Below are positions 12,010 through 26,238 of a stretch of 64,000 nt of DNA, piece by piece. Location: assembly GCA_016946835.1 (NCBI GenBank), contig JACVTC010000113.1, positions 481,001-545,000 of the forward strand. The letters are read 5' to 3'. The stretch is from Neocallimastix lanati (nom. inval.) (Eukaryota; Neocallimastigomycota; Neocallimastigomycetes; Neocallimastigales; Neocallimastigaceae). Under the pieces are notes generated by a model. That model ran no database searches. It was not told where the DNA came from and saw only the letters and a list, made by a program, of their open reading frames with translations. Position 1 is the stretch's first letter, and every line of letters starts with the position of its first letter. The position numbers and the translations under genes were made by a program.

Positions 12010-12735
12010 CAAATTACTTAATAATGATAAATAATAATTTTTTTTTAACCATAATTAGGAAAATTTTTACTTAAATACTATTAAAATATAATGTTAATTA
12101 AATATATTAAAAATTATTAATTATAACAATAAATAAAAAATTATTTATTTTATATTTTATTTATTCATTCATTCATTTAAATATAAAATTCATATACTAA
12201 TACTATAACCATTTACTTTTTTTTATTTTTTAATTTTACATTATTATTTTTAAATAAAAAAAAAATTGAATAAAAAAAAACGTTAAAAGAGTTCCTATTT
12301 TTACTTATTATTACACAAAAACAAAACAAAAAATAGATAACAAAAATAAACACACTTATTTTTAAATTTGATTATATTATTTGAGCTTTATTTAATTTAA
12401 TTTTTTTTTTTTTTATGCTTTAAAAAATTCTTCTTTTACATTTTTTTTATTATTGTATTATTAATTAATTATTATTTGGTTTATAAATTTCTTTTATTTT
12501 TTTATTTATTTTAATATTTTAATTAGTTATAATATTATATTTAAAATAAAAATATTAAAAATAATATATAAAAAGAAATATTGTTTTACATATATTTCTT
12601 AATATATTATAATTTCCATTATTCCTAATTCAAATATATTTTATTTTATACGTTTTAGAAATAAATTCTTTTAATTCGAATTTTTAATTATAAAATTGAA
12701 TTAAATAAAAAACTTATTTTCTTTGGTTTTTTGAA

Positions 12736-13434
12736 TACTAGACGAATGCTAATTCTTTTATTTAATTAACTTGTTTTTTTAATTTATTTCTATTTAAAAT
12801 AATAATTTTATTATTATTTTTTATTAAAATTTATATTTATATTATTAATTATAAATAAATTTTTTTAATTTTATTTTATTTTATATAAATAGAATTAAAA
12901 TTAAAACTTATTTTTCTTTTTCTTTCATTTTGAAAAGAATTCAAAACTTTAATAAAAAAAAAATAGTAAAAATATTTTTTTAAAAAAAGAAATGATTGCT
13001 GAATTCGTCTAAATTTCAAAGATAATTTTTGGTTTGTTTTCTTTTAAATTTAGAATATTCGAATTACATTAGGCTCATCAATGGATATTTGTTGATTTAA
13101 CACTAGACAGCATTTTAAAACTTTACAATTTTTATTGTTGAAACTGCCTAAATTAAGTCATGGCTTTCAAATTCAATAAATCATTAGCTAAAAAAGATTG
13201 CAGGAACCGTCTAACACAAGACAGGGGTTTTGCTTTGACTATAATTTCATTTTTATTTAAAATTTGTTCATAAAAAATAAATACCTGATTTATTTTAAAA
13301 ACAAAATTCAAATAAAAATAAAGTAGGATAGAATCTAATTCCATGGTAATAACTATTTCTTCTTTTTTTCTTCTTCTTCTTCTTCTTTTAATTCATTTCC
13401 AATGGTTTTCAAAGATTCCAATGACGAGACTTTT
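12736..13434 (-). repeat. Array core 3
   Basis: The frame is at 13153-13344. The compact hairpin begins CCGTCT instead of CTGTCT, and the partner of TAGACAG is CTGCCTA; both changes become G-U pairs in a minus-strand RNA. Confidence 0.9.
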
Positions 13435-14987
13435 AATTATTTTATTTACAATAGGATTACCTTTATAAAATTTTCTTTCTTTCTTCTTTACTTAAATTTC
13501 TGTATTTTTTTTCAATTTCTTCTCACTGCTAATTATCAAAGATATTTAATTCTTTTAAAATTAAATTAAATAACTTTTCTAATTTTTTTAAAAGTCTGAA
13601 GTTCAAAAAATATAAAAATTTTTCTTTCTTTTATACTTTTTTTTTATTCTAATAATCACTTTAATAAAGAAATAAAATATATATTGTATAAACAAAATGT
13701 ATATATCTATTAATTATAAATATAAATATTAAATAAAAGTTTTATTATTAGTGGTAAAGTAAATTTTTTCAAATAATTAATATTTATTAAAAAATAATAC
13801 AAAAAAGACATTTGGTGGTAAAGTTTAGTAATATCTTTGTTTAATTTAAATAATAATTTAGTTTTTTTTTTAAAAAATATTTATTAATAAAATTAAATAT
13901 TTAATATTTTTTAATTTCATTTCTGTATTTTTTATATAGGCAATTTTTTTACTTAATAAAAATATCAGTAATAAATGCAACACCATGATAAAGAAAAATT
14001 TTACTTAATTATTGTTAGAATATGAACAAATGTTATATGTTTAAAATTATATTAATTATATTTTTTTTATTATTTGTAAATTATTCTCGTTTTATTTGAA
14101 ATACTTCGTTTTATTATTTAAATAAATTCATTTTACTATTAAAAAGCCACAAATAGTACAAATAAGATAAATTTTATCAAACCTTTTAATCTTTCTAATA
14201 AAATTATATCTCTATTTAAAATATTCAATAATTCTTTTATATATATATATATATATATATACAAATTACTTAATAATGATAAATAATAATTTTTTTTTAA
14301 CCATAATTAGGAAAATTTTTACTTAAATACTATTAAAATATAATGTTAATTAAATATATTAAAAATTATTAATTATAACAATAAATAAAAAATTATTTAT
14401 TTTATATTTTATTTATTCATTCATTCATTTAAATATAAAATTCATATACTAATACTATAACCATTTACTTTTTTTTATTTTTTAATTTTACATTATTATT
14501 TTTAAATAAAAAAAAATTGAATAAAAAAAAACGTTAAAAGAGTTCCTATTTTTACTTATTATTACACAAAAACAAAACAAAAAATAGATAACAAAAATAA
14601 ACACACTTATTTTTAAATTTGATTATATTATTTGAGCTTTATTTAATTTAATTTTTTTTTTTTTTATGCTTTAAAAAATTCTTCTTTTACATTTTTTTTT
14701 ATTATTGTATTATTAATTAATTATTATTTGGTTTATAAATTTCTTTTATTTTTTTATTTATTTTAATATTTTAATTAGTTATAATATTATATTTAAAATA
14801 AAAATATTAAAAATAATATATAAAAAGAAATATTGTTTTACATATATTTCATAATATATTATAATTTCTATTATTCCTAATTCAAATATATTTTATTTTA
14901 TCCATTTAAGAAATAAATTCTTTTAATTCAAATTTTAATTTATAAAATTGAATTGAATAAAAAAACTTATTTTCTTTGGTTTTTGAA

Positions 14988-15698
14988 TACTAGACGAATG
15001 CTAATTCTTTTATTTAATTAATTTGTTTTTTTTTTTATTTATTTCTATTTAAAATAATAATTTTATTATTATTTTTTATTAAAATTTATATTATACTATT
15101 AATTATAAATAAATTTTTTTAATTATTATTTTTATTTTATATAAATAGAATTAAAAATTAAAACTTATTTTTCTTTTTCTTTTATTTTGAAAAGAATTCA
15201 AAACTTTAATACAAAAAAAATAGTAAAAATATTTTTTTAAAAAAAGAAATGATTGCTGAATTCGTCTAAATTTCAAAGATAATTTTTGGTTTGTTTTCTT
15301 TTTCTTTTTAATTTAGAATATTCGAATTACATTAGGCTCATCAATGGATATTTGTTGATTTGACACTAGACAGCACTTTATAATTTACGACTTTTTAATT
15401 GCTGAAACTGTCTAAATTAAGTCATGGCTTTCAAATTCAATAAATCCTTAGCTAAAAAAGATTGCAGGAACTGTCTAACACAAGACAGGGGTTTTGCTTT
15501 GACTATAGTTTCATTTTTATTTAAAATTTGTTCATAAAAAATAAATACCTGATTTATTCTTAAAACAAAATTCAAATAAAAATAAAGTAGGATAGAATCT
15601 AATTCCATGGTAGTAACTATTTCTTCTTTTTTTCTTCTTCTTCTTCTTCTTTTAATTCATTTCCAATGGATTTCAAAGATTCCAAAGATGAGACTTTT
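14988..15698 (-). repeat. Array core 4
   Basis: The frame is at 15417-15608. Its trailer contains the duplicated poly-T block at 16.2-16.5 kb and lacks R2. Confidence 0.9.
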
Positions 15699-16188
15699 AA
15701 TTAAAATAAAATTTCCTTAATAAAGATTTTTTTTCCTTTCTTCTTTACCTGAATGGCTTTTTTTTACAATTTTTTTTTAATATGAATTATCAAAGATATT
15801 TAATTTTCTTATAAATTAAATAACTTCTCAAATTTTTTTAAAAGTCTGAAGTTCAAAAAATATAAAAATTTTTCTTTCTTTTATACTTTTTTTTTATTCT
15901 AATAATCACTATAATAATAAAGCAAAATATATATTGTATAAACAAAATGTATATATCTATTAATTATAAATATAAATATTAAATAAGAGTTTTTATTATT
16001 AATGGTAGGGTAAATTTTTTCAAATAATTAATATTTATTAAAAAAAAATACAAAAAAAAATATTAGGTGGTAAAGTTTAGAAATATCTTTGTTTAGTTTA
16101 AATAATAATTTAGTATTTTTTTTAAAAAAATATTTAATAATAAATATTTAATAAATTATTAATTTCATTTTTATTTGTTTTTTATATG

Positions 16189-16189
<1 letters not shown>

Positions 16190-16223
<34 letters not shown>

Positions 16224-16273
16224 AATATTTAATAATAATAAAAAAAAACAATAGTTTATTAATTTTTAATTTT

Positions 16274-16308
<35 letters not shown>

Positions 16309-16390
16309 TATATATACATTTCTTTTTTTTTTTTTTTATAAAATATTTAATAATAATAAAAAAAATAATAGATTATTAATTTTTAATTTT

Positions 16391-16428
<38 letters not shown>

Positions 16429-16442
16429 TATATATATACATT

Positions 16443-16478
<36 letters not shown>
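16190..16478. repeat. Duplicated poly-T block
   Basis: A ~120 bp block (poly-T, then TATAAAATATTTAATAATAA, then TTATTAATTTTTAATTTTTC, then poly-T and a TATATACATTTC box) occurs twice in tandem, followed by a further ~30 base T run. Frames through it are mostly poly-Phe and are not genes. Confidence 0.85.
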
Positions 16479-17102
16479 ATGATTAAGAAAAATTTTCTTA
16501 TAATACAAAAAAAAAAAAAAATTATTTATTCTATATTTTATTCATTAATTCATTCATTTTAATATATAATTTATTTACTGTAAACTTTTACTTTTTTCAT
16601 TTTTAAAATTATATTATTATTTTTTAAATAAAATATATATATATATATAAACTTCAAAAGAATTGCTATTTTTACTTATTATAAAAAAAAAACAAAAAAA
16701 AAAAAGATATCAAAAATAAACACACTTATTTTTAAATTTGATTATATTTTTTGAGCTTTATTTAATTTAATTTTTTTTTTATAATTTATAATATTATTTA
16801 TTATTTTTTTTTTACATTTTTTATTATTAATTAATTATTATTTGGTTTAAGAATTTCTTTTATTTTTTTATTTATTTCAATATTTTAATTAGTTATAATA
16901 TTATATTTAAAATAAAAATATTAAAAATAATATATAAAAAGAAATATTGTTTTACATATATTTCTTAATATATGATAATTTCTATTATTCCTAAATCAAA
17001 TATATTTTATTTTATACGCTTTAGAAATAAATTCTTTTAATTCAAATTTTTATTTACAAAATTGAATTAAATAAAAAAACTTATTTTCTTTGGTTTTTTG
17101 AA

Positions 17103-17798
17103 TACTAGACGAATGCTAATTCTTATATTTAATTAACTTGTTTTTTATTTTATCTATTTCTTATTAAAATAAGAATTTTATTATTATTTTTAATTAAAAT
17201 TTATATTAATATTATTAATTATTAATAAATTTTTTTAATTCTTATTTTATTTTATATAAATAGAATTAAAATTAAAACTTATTTTTCTTTTTCTTTCATT
17301 TTGAAAAGAATTCAAAATTTTAATACAAAAAAAATAGTAAAAATATTTTTTTAAAAAAAGAAATGATTGCTGTATTCGTCTAAATTTCAAAGATAATTTT
17401 TGGTCTGTTTTCTTTTTAATTTAGAATATTCGAATTACATTAGGCTCATCAATGGATATTTATTGATTTGACACTAGACAGCATTTTAAAACTTAAAATT
17501 TTTTAATTGCTGAAAACTGTCTAAATTAAGTCATGGCTTTTAAATTCAATAAATTCTTAGCTAAAAAAGATTGCAGGAACTGTCTAACACAAGACAGGGG
17601 TTTTGCTTTCATTAAAATTTCATTTTTATTTAAAATTTGTTTATAAAAAATAAATACCTGATTTATTCTTAAAACAAAAATCAAATAAAAATTTAGAATA
17701 GAATCCAATTCCATAGTAGTAAATATTTCCACTTTTCTTCTTCTTCTTATTTTAATTCATTTCCAATGGATTTTAAAGATTCCAATGATGAGACTTTT
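17103..17798 (-). repeat. Array core 5
   Basis: The frame is at 17526-17732 and begins five codons earlier than usual. The TTC tract is shortened. The trailer carries the SINE and an R2 copy. Confidence 0.9.
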
Positions 17799-18336
17799 AA
17801 TTATTTTATACAATAAGATTATCTTTATAAATTTTTCTTTCTTTCTTCTTCACTTAAATTTCTGTATTTTTTTTCAATTTTTTCTCACTGCTAATTATCA
17901 AAGATATTTAATTCTTTTTAAATTAAATTAAATAACTTTTCTAATTTTTTTAAAAGTCTGAAGTTCAAAACAATTGAAAATTTTTCTTTCTTTTATACTT
18001 TTTTGTTTTTTACTAATAATCTTTTTACCAATAAAACAAAATATATATATCTATTAATTATAAATAAAAATATTAAATAAGAGTTTTATTAATAGTGGTA
18101 GAGTAAATTTTTTCAAATAATTAATATTTATTTAAAAATAATATTAATTAAAAATATTTGGTGGTAAAGTTTAGTAATATCTCTATTTGATTTAAGTAAA
18201 TAATAATTCTTTTTTTTTTAAAAAAAATATTTACCAATAATATTATATTAAATATTTAATATATTTTAATTTCATTTCTGTATTTTTTTATATAGGCAAT
18301 TTTTTTTTTACTTTTTTTAATAAAAAAAATCTGTAA

Positions 18337-18799
18337 AAAAACATAAAAAAAAACATAGACTTGCACATATGGGTGCCCATCTCCCATATGGCCATACAGT
18401 TATTAATTAACTGTAAGGTGATGAGTTATTGGCATACTGTATCAGCTTCGCCGCTCTCAAACGTCGTTACACACTGCCCGGAGATGCATTCCTAACGTTC
18501 CTACATATATCTCTAATGACCACGAGCATCAGAACGGAACCATTAACTCCTCCCTAGTGGGTGTAATCATTGGCGATTGGAAATTTTACAATCATCAAGG
18601 TCTATGCTTCAATTCAAAGCGTAGTATCAGGGTTGGGTGAAATAATCATCTGAGGGAAAGCCTTATGGACATCACGTGTGGTCTCATGATATCCCAGGAT
18701 AGAAACCTCATCCGATTATTTGGAGCCATGCCGAGGATTCGAACCCCGCCCTCTACAGTAACCTGTATCGTCCTAACCGACTGGACCAACATGGCAAAA
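18337..18799 (-). mobile_element. tRNA-derived SINE with target site duplication
   Basis: A ~460 bp island of near-balanced base composition in AT-rich DNA. On the minus strand its head is a tRNA-like sequence with a good RNA polymerase III box A (TGGTCCAGTCGG) and box B (GGTTCGAATCC). The unrelated body is followed by an A/T-rich tail at the low-coordinate end. AAAAAAAATCTGTAA flanks it at 18322-18336 and 18800-18814. The sister block near 30.52-30.54 kb has one copy of this site and no insert. This is the classic mark of target-primed insertion by a partner LINE. Confidence 0.9.
18725..18795 (-). other. tRNA-like SINE head (not a working tRNA)
   Basis: Folds with a 7-bp acceptor stem (GCCATGT with GCATGGC), a 4-bp D stem (GTCC with GGAC) and a T arm with loop TTCGAAT. 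The middle arm is TACAG-GTTA-CTGTA, so the loop has 4 bases rather than the 7 a real anticodon loop needs. It therefore supplies the promoter of the SINE rather than a tRNA. Confidence 0.85.
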
Positions 18800-18958
18800 A
18801 AAAAAAATCTGTAATAAATGCAAAATCATTATTAAGAAAAATTTTACTTAATTACTGTTAGAATATGAAGTTAATTAAATATGTTTAAAATTATATAAAT
18901 TATATTATTTTTATTATTTATAAATTAATCTCGTTTTATTTTATTTTATTTTTTTTTT

Positions 18959-19038
18959 ATAGCCGTAATTATTGCGAACTTTAATCTTTATTTATTTATT
19001 CATTCTTTTATAATAAACATGAATACTTTTAATTTTAA

Positions 19039-19075
<37 letters not shown>

Positions 19076-19248
19076 ATAAATAAATATTATTTATCCAATT
19101 TGAACATAATAATAATTGAAATATTAACTTGAAATAAAATGCAATAATCAAAAATAAGTGTATAAATAAATTTAGAAAAAAGTTCATATGCAACGAACCT
19201 CACCTCCTTATGGATTAGGGTTTGAATTGTCTATCTGAAAGAAATTAT
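18959..19248 (-). repeat. R2 repeat, copy 1 (after core 5)
   Basis: A ~290 bp repeat from ATAGCCGTAATTATTGCG to TGTCTATCTGAAAGAAATTAT. Read on the minus strand it ends in CGGCTAT followed by an A-rich tail, as a reverse-transcribed 3' end would. It includes the recurrent box CCTCACCTCCTTATGGATTA. The longest relatives (47.3-48.1 kb and 63.2-64.0 kb) show that R2 is the 3' part of a larger element. Confidence 0.85.
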
Positions 19249-20017
19249 ATAAAATATTTAATAAATTATTAATTTCATTTTTACTTGTTTTTTATTTGTG
19301 TATTTCTTTTTTTTTTTCTTTTTTCATAAAATATTTAATAATAATAAAAAAATAATAGTTTATTAATTTTTAATTTTTCTTTTTCTTTTTTTTTTTGTTT
19401 TTTTTTTTTTGTTTTTTTTTTTACCATGATTAATAAAAATTTTACTTAAAAATATTTATTTTATATTTTATTCATTCATTCATTTATTTAAACTTTTACT
19501 TTTTTTCATTTTTAAAATTATAATATTATTTTTTAAATAATATATATATATATATAAAAACTTCAAAAGAATTGCTATTTTTATTTATTATTATACAAAA
19601 ACAAAACAAAAAATAGATAACAAAAATAAACACATTTATTTTTAAATTTGATTATATTATTTGAGCTTTTATTTAATTAAATTTTTTTTTTTATAATTTA
19701 TATATTCTTTATTTTTTTTTTTTTTTTTTACATTTTTTATTATTAATTAATTATCATTTGATTTAAAATTTTCTTTTATTTTTTTATTTATTTCAATATT
19801 TTAATTAGTTATAATATTATATTTAAAATAAAAATATTAAAAATAATATATAAAAAGAAATATTGTTTTACATATATTTCTTAATATATTATAATTTCTA
19901 TTATTCCTAATTCAAATATATTTTATTTTATACGCTTTAGAAATAAATTCCTTTAATTCACATTTTAATTTATAAAATTGAATTAAATAAAAAAACTTAT
20001 TTTCTTTGGTTTTTGAA

Positions 20018-20712
20018 TACTAGACGAATGCTAATTCTTTTATTAAATTAACTTGTTTTGTATATTTATTTCTATTTAAAATAATAATTTTATTATTATT
20101 TTTTATTAAAATTTATATTATACTAATTATAAATAAATTTTTTAATTTGTATTTTTTTTATATAAATAGAATTAAAATAAAAACTTATTTTTCTTTTTCT
20201 TTCATTTTGAAAAGAATTCAAAACTTTAATACAAAAAAAATAATAAAAATATTTTTTTAAAAAAAGAAATGATTGCTGTATTCGTCTAAATTTCAAAGAT
20301 AATTTTTGGTTTGTTTTCTTTTTAATTTAGAATATTCGAATTACATTAGGCTCATCAATGGATATTTGTTGATTTGACACTAGACAGCATTTTAAAACTT
20401 TACAATTTTTATTGCTGAAAACTGCCTAAATAAAGTCATGGCTTTCAAATTCAATAAATCATTAGCTAAAAAAGATTGCAGGAACTGTCTAACACAAGAC
20501 AGGGGTTTTGCTTTGACTATAATTTCATTTTTATTTAAAATTTGTTCATAAAAAATAAATACCTGATTTATTTTAAAAACAAAATTCAAATAAAAATAAA
20601 GTAGGATAGAATCTAATTCCATGGTAATAACTATTTCTTCTTTTTTTCTTCTTCTTCTTCTTCTTTTAATTCATTTCCAATGGTTTTCAAAGATTCCAAT
20701 GATGAGACTTTT
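20018..20712 (-). repeat. Array core 6
   Basis: The frame runs 20392-20622 (76 codons). The usual stop is replaced by a sense codon, so reading continues through the next motif and ends AIKIVKF. Near-identical partner of core 11. Confidence 0.9.
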
Positions 20713-22395
20713 AATTATTTTATTTACAATAGGATTACCTTAATAATTTTTTTTTCCTTCTTCTTCACCTGAATGGCTTCTTTTTTTCAATTTATTCTCA
20801 CTGTTAATTATCAAAGATATTTAATTTTTTTATAAATTAAATAACTTTTCTAATTTTTTTAAAAGTCTGAAGTTCAAAAAATATAAAAATTTTTCTTTCT
20901 TTTATACTTTTTTTTTATTCTAATAATCATTGTAATAATAAAATAAAATATATATTGTATAAACAAAATGTATATATCTATTAATTATAAATATAAATAT
21001 TAAATAAGAGTTTTTATTATTAGTGGTAGGGTAAATTTTTTCAAATAATTAATATTTATTAAAAAAAAATACAAAAAAAAATATTAGGTGGTAAAGTTTA
21101 GTAATATCTCTATTTAATTAAAGTAAATAATAATTTATTATTTTTTTTAAAAAATATTTATTAATAAAATTATTTTAAATATTTAATAAATTATTAATTT
21201 TATTTCTTCATTGTTTCATATAGGCAATTATTTTTACTCTTTCTAATAACTAAATCAATAACAAATGCAACACTAAGATTAAGAAAAATTTTACTTAATT
21301 ATGGTTAGAATATTAAGACATATAAATATTTTTAAAATTATATTAATTATTTTTATTATTTGTAAATTATTCATTGTTTTATTATTTAAATAAATTCATT
21401 GTATTTATTAACAAGCCATGAATAGTACAAATATGATAAATTTTATCAAACCTTTTAATCTTTCTAATAAAATTATATCTCTATTTAAAATATTCAATAA
21501 TTCTTTTATATATGTATATAATACTTATAATGATAAATAATATTTTATTAATTTTTATTTTTTTTTTCCTTTTTTTTTTTTTTTTTTTACCATAATTATT
21601 AAAAATTATTATTGCAAATTGTATCATTGCCTTAACGAAATAAATAAAAAGGAAAATCCAGACGGACTTGTATTTATATAAAAATTTATATAATAGATGA
21701 ATTTTTATTAAATCTTAATTGAAAAATACTTTGAATATAATGTTAATTAAATATATTAAAAATTATTAAATATAACAATAAATAAAAAATTATTTATTTT
21801 ATATTTTATTTATTCATTCATTTACTTAAATATAAAATTTATACACTAATACTATAACCATTTACTTTTTATTATTTTTTAATTTTACATTATTCTTAAA
21901 TAAAAAAAAATTGAATAAAAAAAAAAGAAAGAAAAAGAAAAGAAAAAGTTAAAAGAGTTCCTATTTTTACTTATTATTACACAAAAACAAAACAAAAAAT
22001 AAATAACAAAAATAAATGATAATATTTTTAAATTTTTTATATTACTTTAGCTTTATTAAATTTAAATTTTTTTTATATTTTAAAAAATTCTTCTTTTACA
22101 TTTTTTTATTTATATTGTATTAATCATTATTTTATTTTATTTAAAAATTTCTTTTATTTTTTTATTTATTTCAATATTTTAATTAGTTATAATGTTATAT
22201 TTAAAATAAAAATATTAAAAATAATATATAAAAAGAAATATTGTTTTACATATATTTCTTAATATATTATAATTTCTATTATTCCTAATTCAAATATATT
22301 TTATTTTATACATTTTAGAAATAAATTCTTTTAATTCAAATTTTTATTTATAAAATTGAATTAAATAAAAAACTTATTTTCTTTGGTCTTTTGAA

Positions 22396-23100
22396 TACTA
22401 GACGAATGCTAATTCATTTATTTAATTAACTTGTTTTTTTAATTTATTTCTATTTAAAATAATAATTTTATTATTATTTTTTATTAAAATTTATATTTAT
22501 ATTATTAATTATAAATAAATTTTTTAATTCTTATTTTTATTTTATATAAATAGAATTAAAAAAAACTTATTTTTTTTTTCTTTCATTTTGAAAAGAATTC
22601 AAAACTTTAATACAAAAAAAATAGTAAAAATATTTTTTTAAAAAAAGAAATGATTGCTGAATTCGTCTAAATTTCAAAGATAATTTTTGGTTTGTTTTCT
22701 TTTTCTTTTTAATTTAGAATATTCGAATTACATTAGGCTCATCAATGGATATTTGTTGATTTAACACTAGACAGCACTTTATAATTTACGACTTTTTAAT
22801 TGCTGAAAACTGTCTAAATTAAGTCATGGCTTTCAAATTCAATAAATCCTTAGCTAAAAAAGATTGCAGGAACTGTCTAACACAAGACAGGGGTTTTGCT
22901 TTCATTAAAATTTCATTTTTATTTAAATTTTGTTCATAAAAAATAAATACCTGATTTATTCTTAAAACAAAATTCAAATAAAAATAAAGTAGAATAGAAT
23001 CTAATTCCATGGTAGTAACTATTTCTTCTTTTTTTCTTCTTCTTCTTCTTCTTTTAATTCATTTCCAATGGTTTTTAAAGATTCCAATGATGAGACTTTT
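22396..23100 (-). repeat. Array core 7
   Basis: The frame is at 22819-23010 and carries the ILMKAK variant in place of IIVKAK. Near-identical partner of core 12. R2 follows in the trailer. Confidence 0.9.
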
Positions 23101-23584
23101 AATTGTTTTACTTACAATAGGATTACCTTAATAATATTTTCTTTCTTTCTTCTTTACTTGAAGTTCTTCTTTTTTCTTTTTAAATTTCTTCTTACTGTTA
23201 ATTATCAAAGATATTTAATTTTTTTTTGAATTAAATTAAATAACTTTTCTAATTTTTTAAAAGTCTGAAGTTCAAAAAATATGAAAATTTTTATTTCTTT
23301 TATATTTTCTTTTCTGATAATCTTTTTATTAATAAAATAAAATATATTATATAAACAAAATGCTTATTTGTATTAATTAAAAATATAAATATTAAATAAG
23401 AGTTTTATTATTAGTGGTAGAGTAAAGTTTTTCAAATAGTTAATATTTATTAAAAAATAATATAAAAAATATTTAGTGGTAAAGTTTAGTAATATCTCTA
23501 TTTAATTTATGTAATAATTTAATTTTTTTTTTTTTTTAAAATATTTAATAATAAAATTATATTAAATATTAAATTTTTTTTTTT

Positions 23585-23870
23585 ATAGCCGCAATTATTA
23601 CTAACTTTAATCTTTTTTTATTTATTTTTTTATAAGAAACATGAATACTTTAAATTTTAATAAAAAATAAAAAATAAAAAAAAATAGAATTAATAAAATA
23701 AATAAATATTATTTATCCAATTTGAACATAATAATAATTGAAATAGTAACGTGAAATAAAATGCAATAATCAAAAATAAGTGTATAAATAAATTTAGAAA
23801 AAAGTTCATATAAAACGAGCCTCACCTCCTTATGGATTAGGGTTTGAATTGTCTATCTGAAAGAAATTAT
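23585..23870 (-). repeat. R2 repeat, copy 2 (after core 7)
   Basis: Same ends as copy 1. The internal A-run is shorter and interrupted (AAAAATAAAAAATAAAA). Confidence 0.85.
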
Positions 23871-24016
23871 ATAAAATATTTAATAAATTATTAGTTTCAT
23901 TTTTACTTGTTTTTATTTGTGTATTTCTTTTTTTTTTTTTTTTTTTTTTCTTTTTTCATAAAATATTTAATAATAATAAAAAAATAATATTTTATTAATT
24001 TTTAATTTTTAATTTT

Positions 24017-24061
<45 letters not shown>

Positions 24062-24656
24062 ATGATTAATAAAAATTTTACTTAAAAATATTTATTTTAT
24101 ATTTTATTCATTTATTCATTTATTTAAAATTTTATTTTTTTTCTTTTTTAAAATTATAATATTATTTTTTAAATAATATATATATATATATAAAAACTTC
24201 AAAAGAATTGCTATTTTTATTTATTATTATACAAAAACAAAACAAAAAATAGATAACAAAAATAAACACACTTATTTTTAAATTTGATTATATTATTTGA
24301 GTTTTATTTAATTTATTTTTTTTTTTTTTATAATTTATAATATTTTTTATTATTTTTTTTTTTTTTTTACATTTTTTATTATTAATTAATTATCATTTGA
24401 TTTAAAATTTTCTTTTATTTTTTTATTTATTTCAATATTTTAATTAGTTATAATATTATATTTAAAATAAAAATATTAAAAATAATATATAAAAAGAAAT
24501 ATTGTTTTACATATATTTCTTAATATATTATAATTTCTATTATTCCTAATTCAAATATATTTTATTTTATCCATTTAAGAAATAAATTCTTTTAATTCAA
24601 ATTTTAATTTATAAAATTGAATTAAATAAAAAAACTTATTTTCTTTGGTTTTCGAA

Positions 24657-25356
24657 TACTAGACGAATGCTAATTCTTTTATTAAATTAACTTGTTTTGT
24701 ATATTTATTTCTATTTAAAATAATAATTTTATTATTATTTTTTATTATTAAAATTTATATTATACTAATTATAAATAAATTTTTTAATTTGTATTTTATT
24801 TTATATAAATAGAATTAAAATAAAAACTTATTTTTCTTTTTCTTTCATTTTGAAAAGAATTCAAAACTTTAATAAAAAAAAAATAGTAAAAATATTTTTT
24901 TAAAAAAAGAAATGATTGCTGAATTCGTCTAAATTTCAAAGATAATTTTTGGTTTGTTTTCTTTTTAATTTAGAATATTCGAATTACATTACTCTCATCA
25001 ATGGATATTTGTTGATTTGACACTAGACAGCACTTTCAAATTTACGACTTTTTAATTGCTGAAAACTGTCTAAATTAAGTCATGACTTTCAAATTCAATA
25101 AATCATTAGCTAAAAAAGATTGCAGGAACTGTCTAACACAAGACAGGGGTTTTGCTTTGACTATTATTTGATTTTTATTTAAATTTTGTTCATAAAAAAT
25201 AAATACCTGATTTATTCTTAAAACATAATTCAAATAAAAATAAAGTAGGATAGAATCTAATTCCATGGTAGTAACTATTTCTTCTTTTTTTCTTCTTCTT
25301 CTTCTTCTTTTAATTCATTTCCAATGGTTTTTAAAGATTCCAATGATGAGACTTTT
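24657..25356 (-). repeat. Array core 8
   Basis: The frame is at 25075-25266 and ends LNLKVMT. The box usually reading TTAGGCTCATC is TTACTCTCATC here. Confidence 0.9.
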
Positions 25357-26199
25357 AATTAAAATTAAATTTCCTTAATAAAGAATTTTTTTTCTTTCTT
25401 CTTTACCTGAATGGCTTTTTTTCTTTTTCAATTTCTTTTTAATATGATTATCAAAGATATTTAATTCTCTTATAAATTAAATAACTTTTCTAATTTTTTT
25501 AAAAGTCTGAAGTTCAAAACAATTGAAAATTTTTCATTCTTTTATACTTTTTTTTTATCCTAATAATCACTATAATAAAAAAATAAAATATATATTGTAT
25601 AAACAAAATGTATATATCTATTAATTATAAATATAAATATTAAATAAGAGTTTTATTATTAGTGGTAAAGTAAATTTTTTCAAATAATTAATATTTATTT
25701 AAGAATATTATAAAAAAAAAATATTTGGTGGTAAAGTTTAGTAATTTAATTTAAGTAAATAATAATTCATTATTTTATTTTTAAAAATATTTATTAATAA
25801 AATTATATTAAATATTTAATAAATTATTAATTTTATTTCTGCATTGTTTTATATAAGCAATTATTTTTACTCTTTTTAATAACAAAATCAATAACAAATG
25901 GTTCACCATAATTAAGAAAAATTTTACTTAATTATTTTTAGAATATGAAGACATGTAAATATGCTTAATATTAATTTTATTATTTGTAAATTATTCTCGT
26001 TTTATTTGAAATACATTGTTTTATTCTTTAAATAAAATTCATTGTATTATTAACAAGCCACTAGTAGTACAAATAAGATAAATTTTATCTAACATTTTAA
26101 TCTTTCTAATAAAATTATATCTCTATTTAAAATATTCAATAATTCTTTTATATATATATATATAATACTTAATAATGATAATAATATTTTATTAATTTT

Positions 26200-26238
<39 letters not shown>

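Noticed and set aside
16175-16486. Frame of ~100 codons with mostly Phe
   Set aside because: Poly-T artefact over the duplicated T block.
18725-18795. Functional tRNA gene on the minus strand
   Set aside because: The middle arm has a 4-base loop, and the sequence continues directly into a SINE body flanked by a target duplication.
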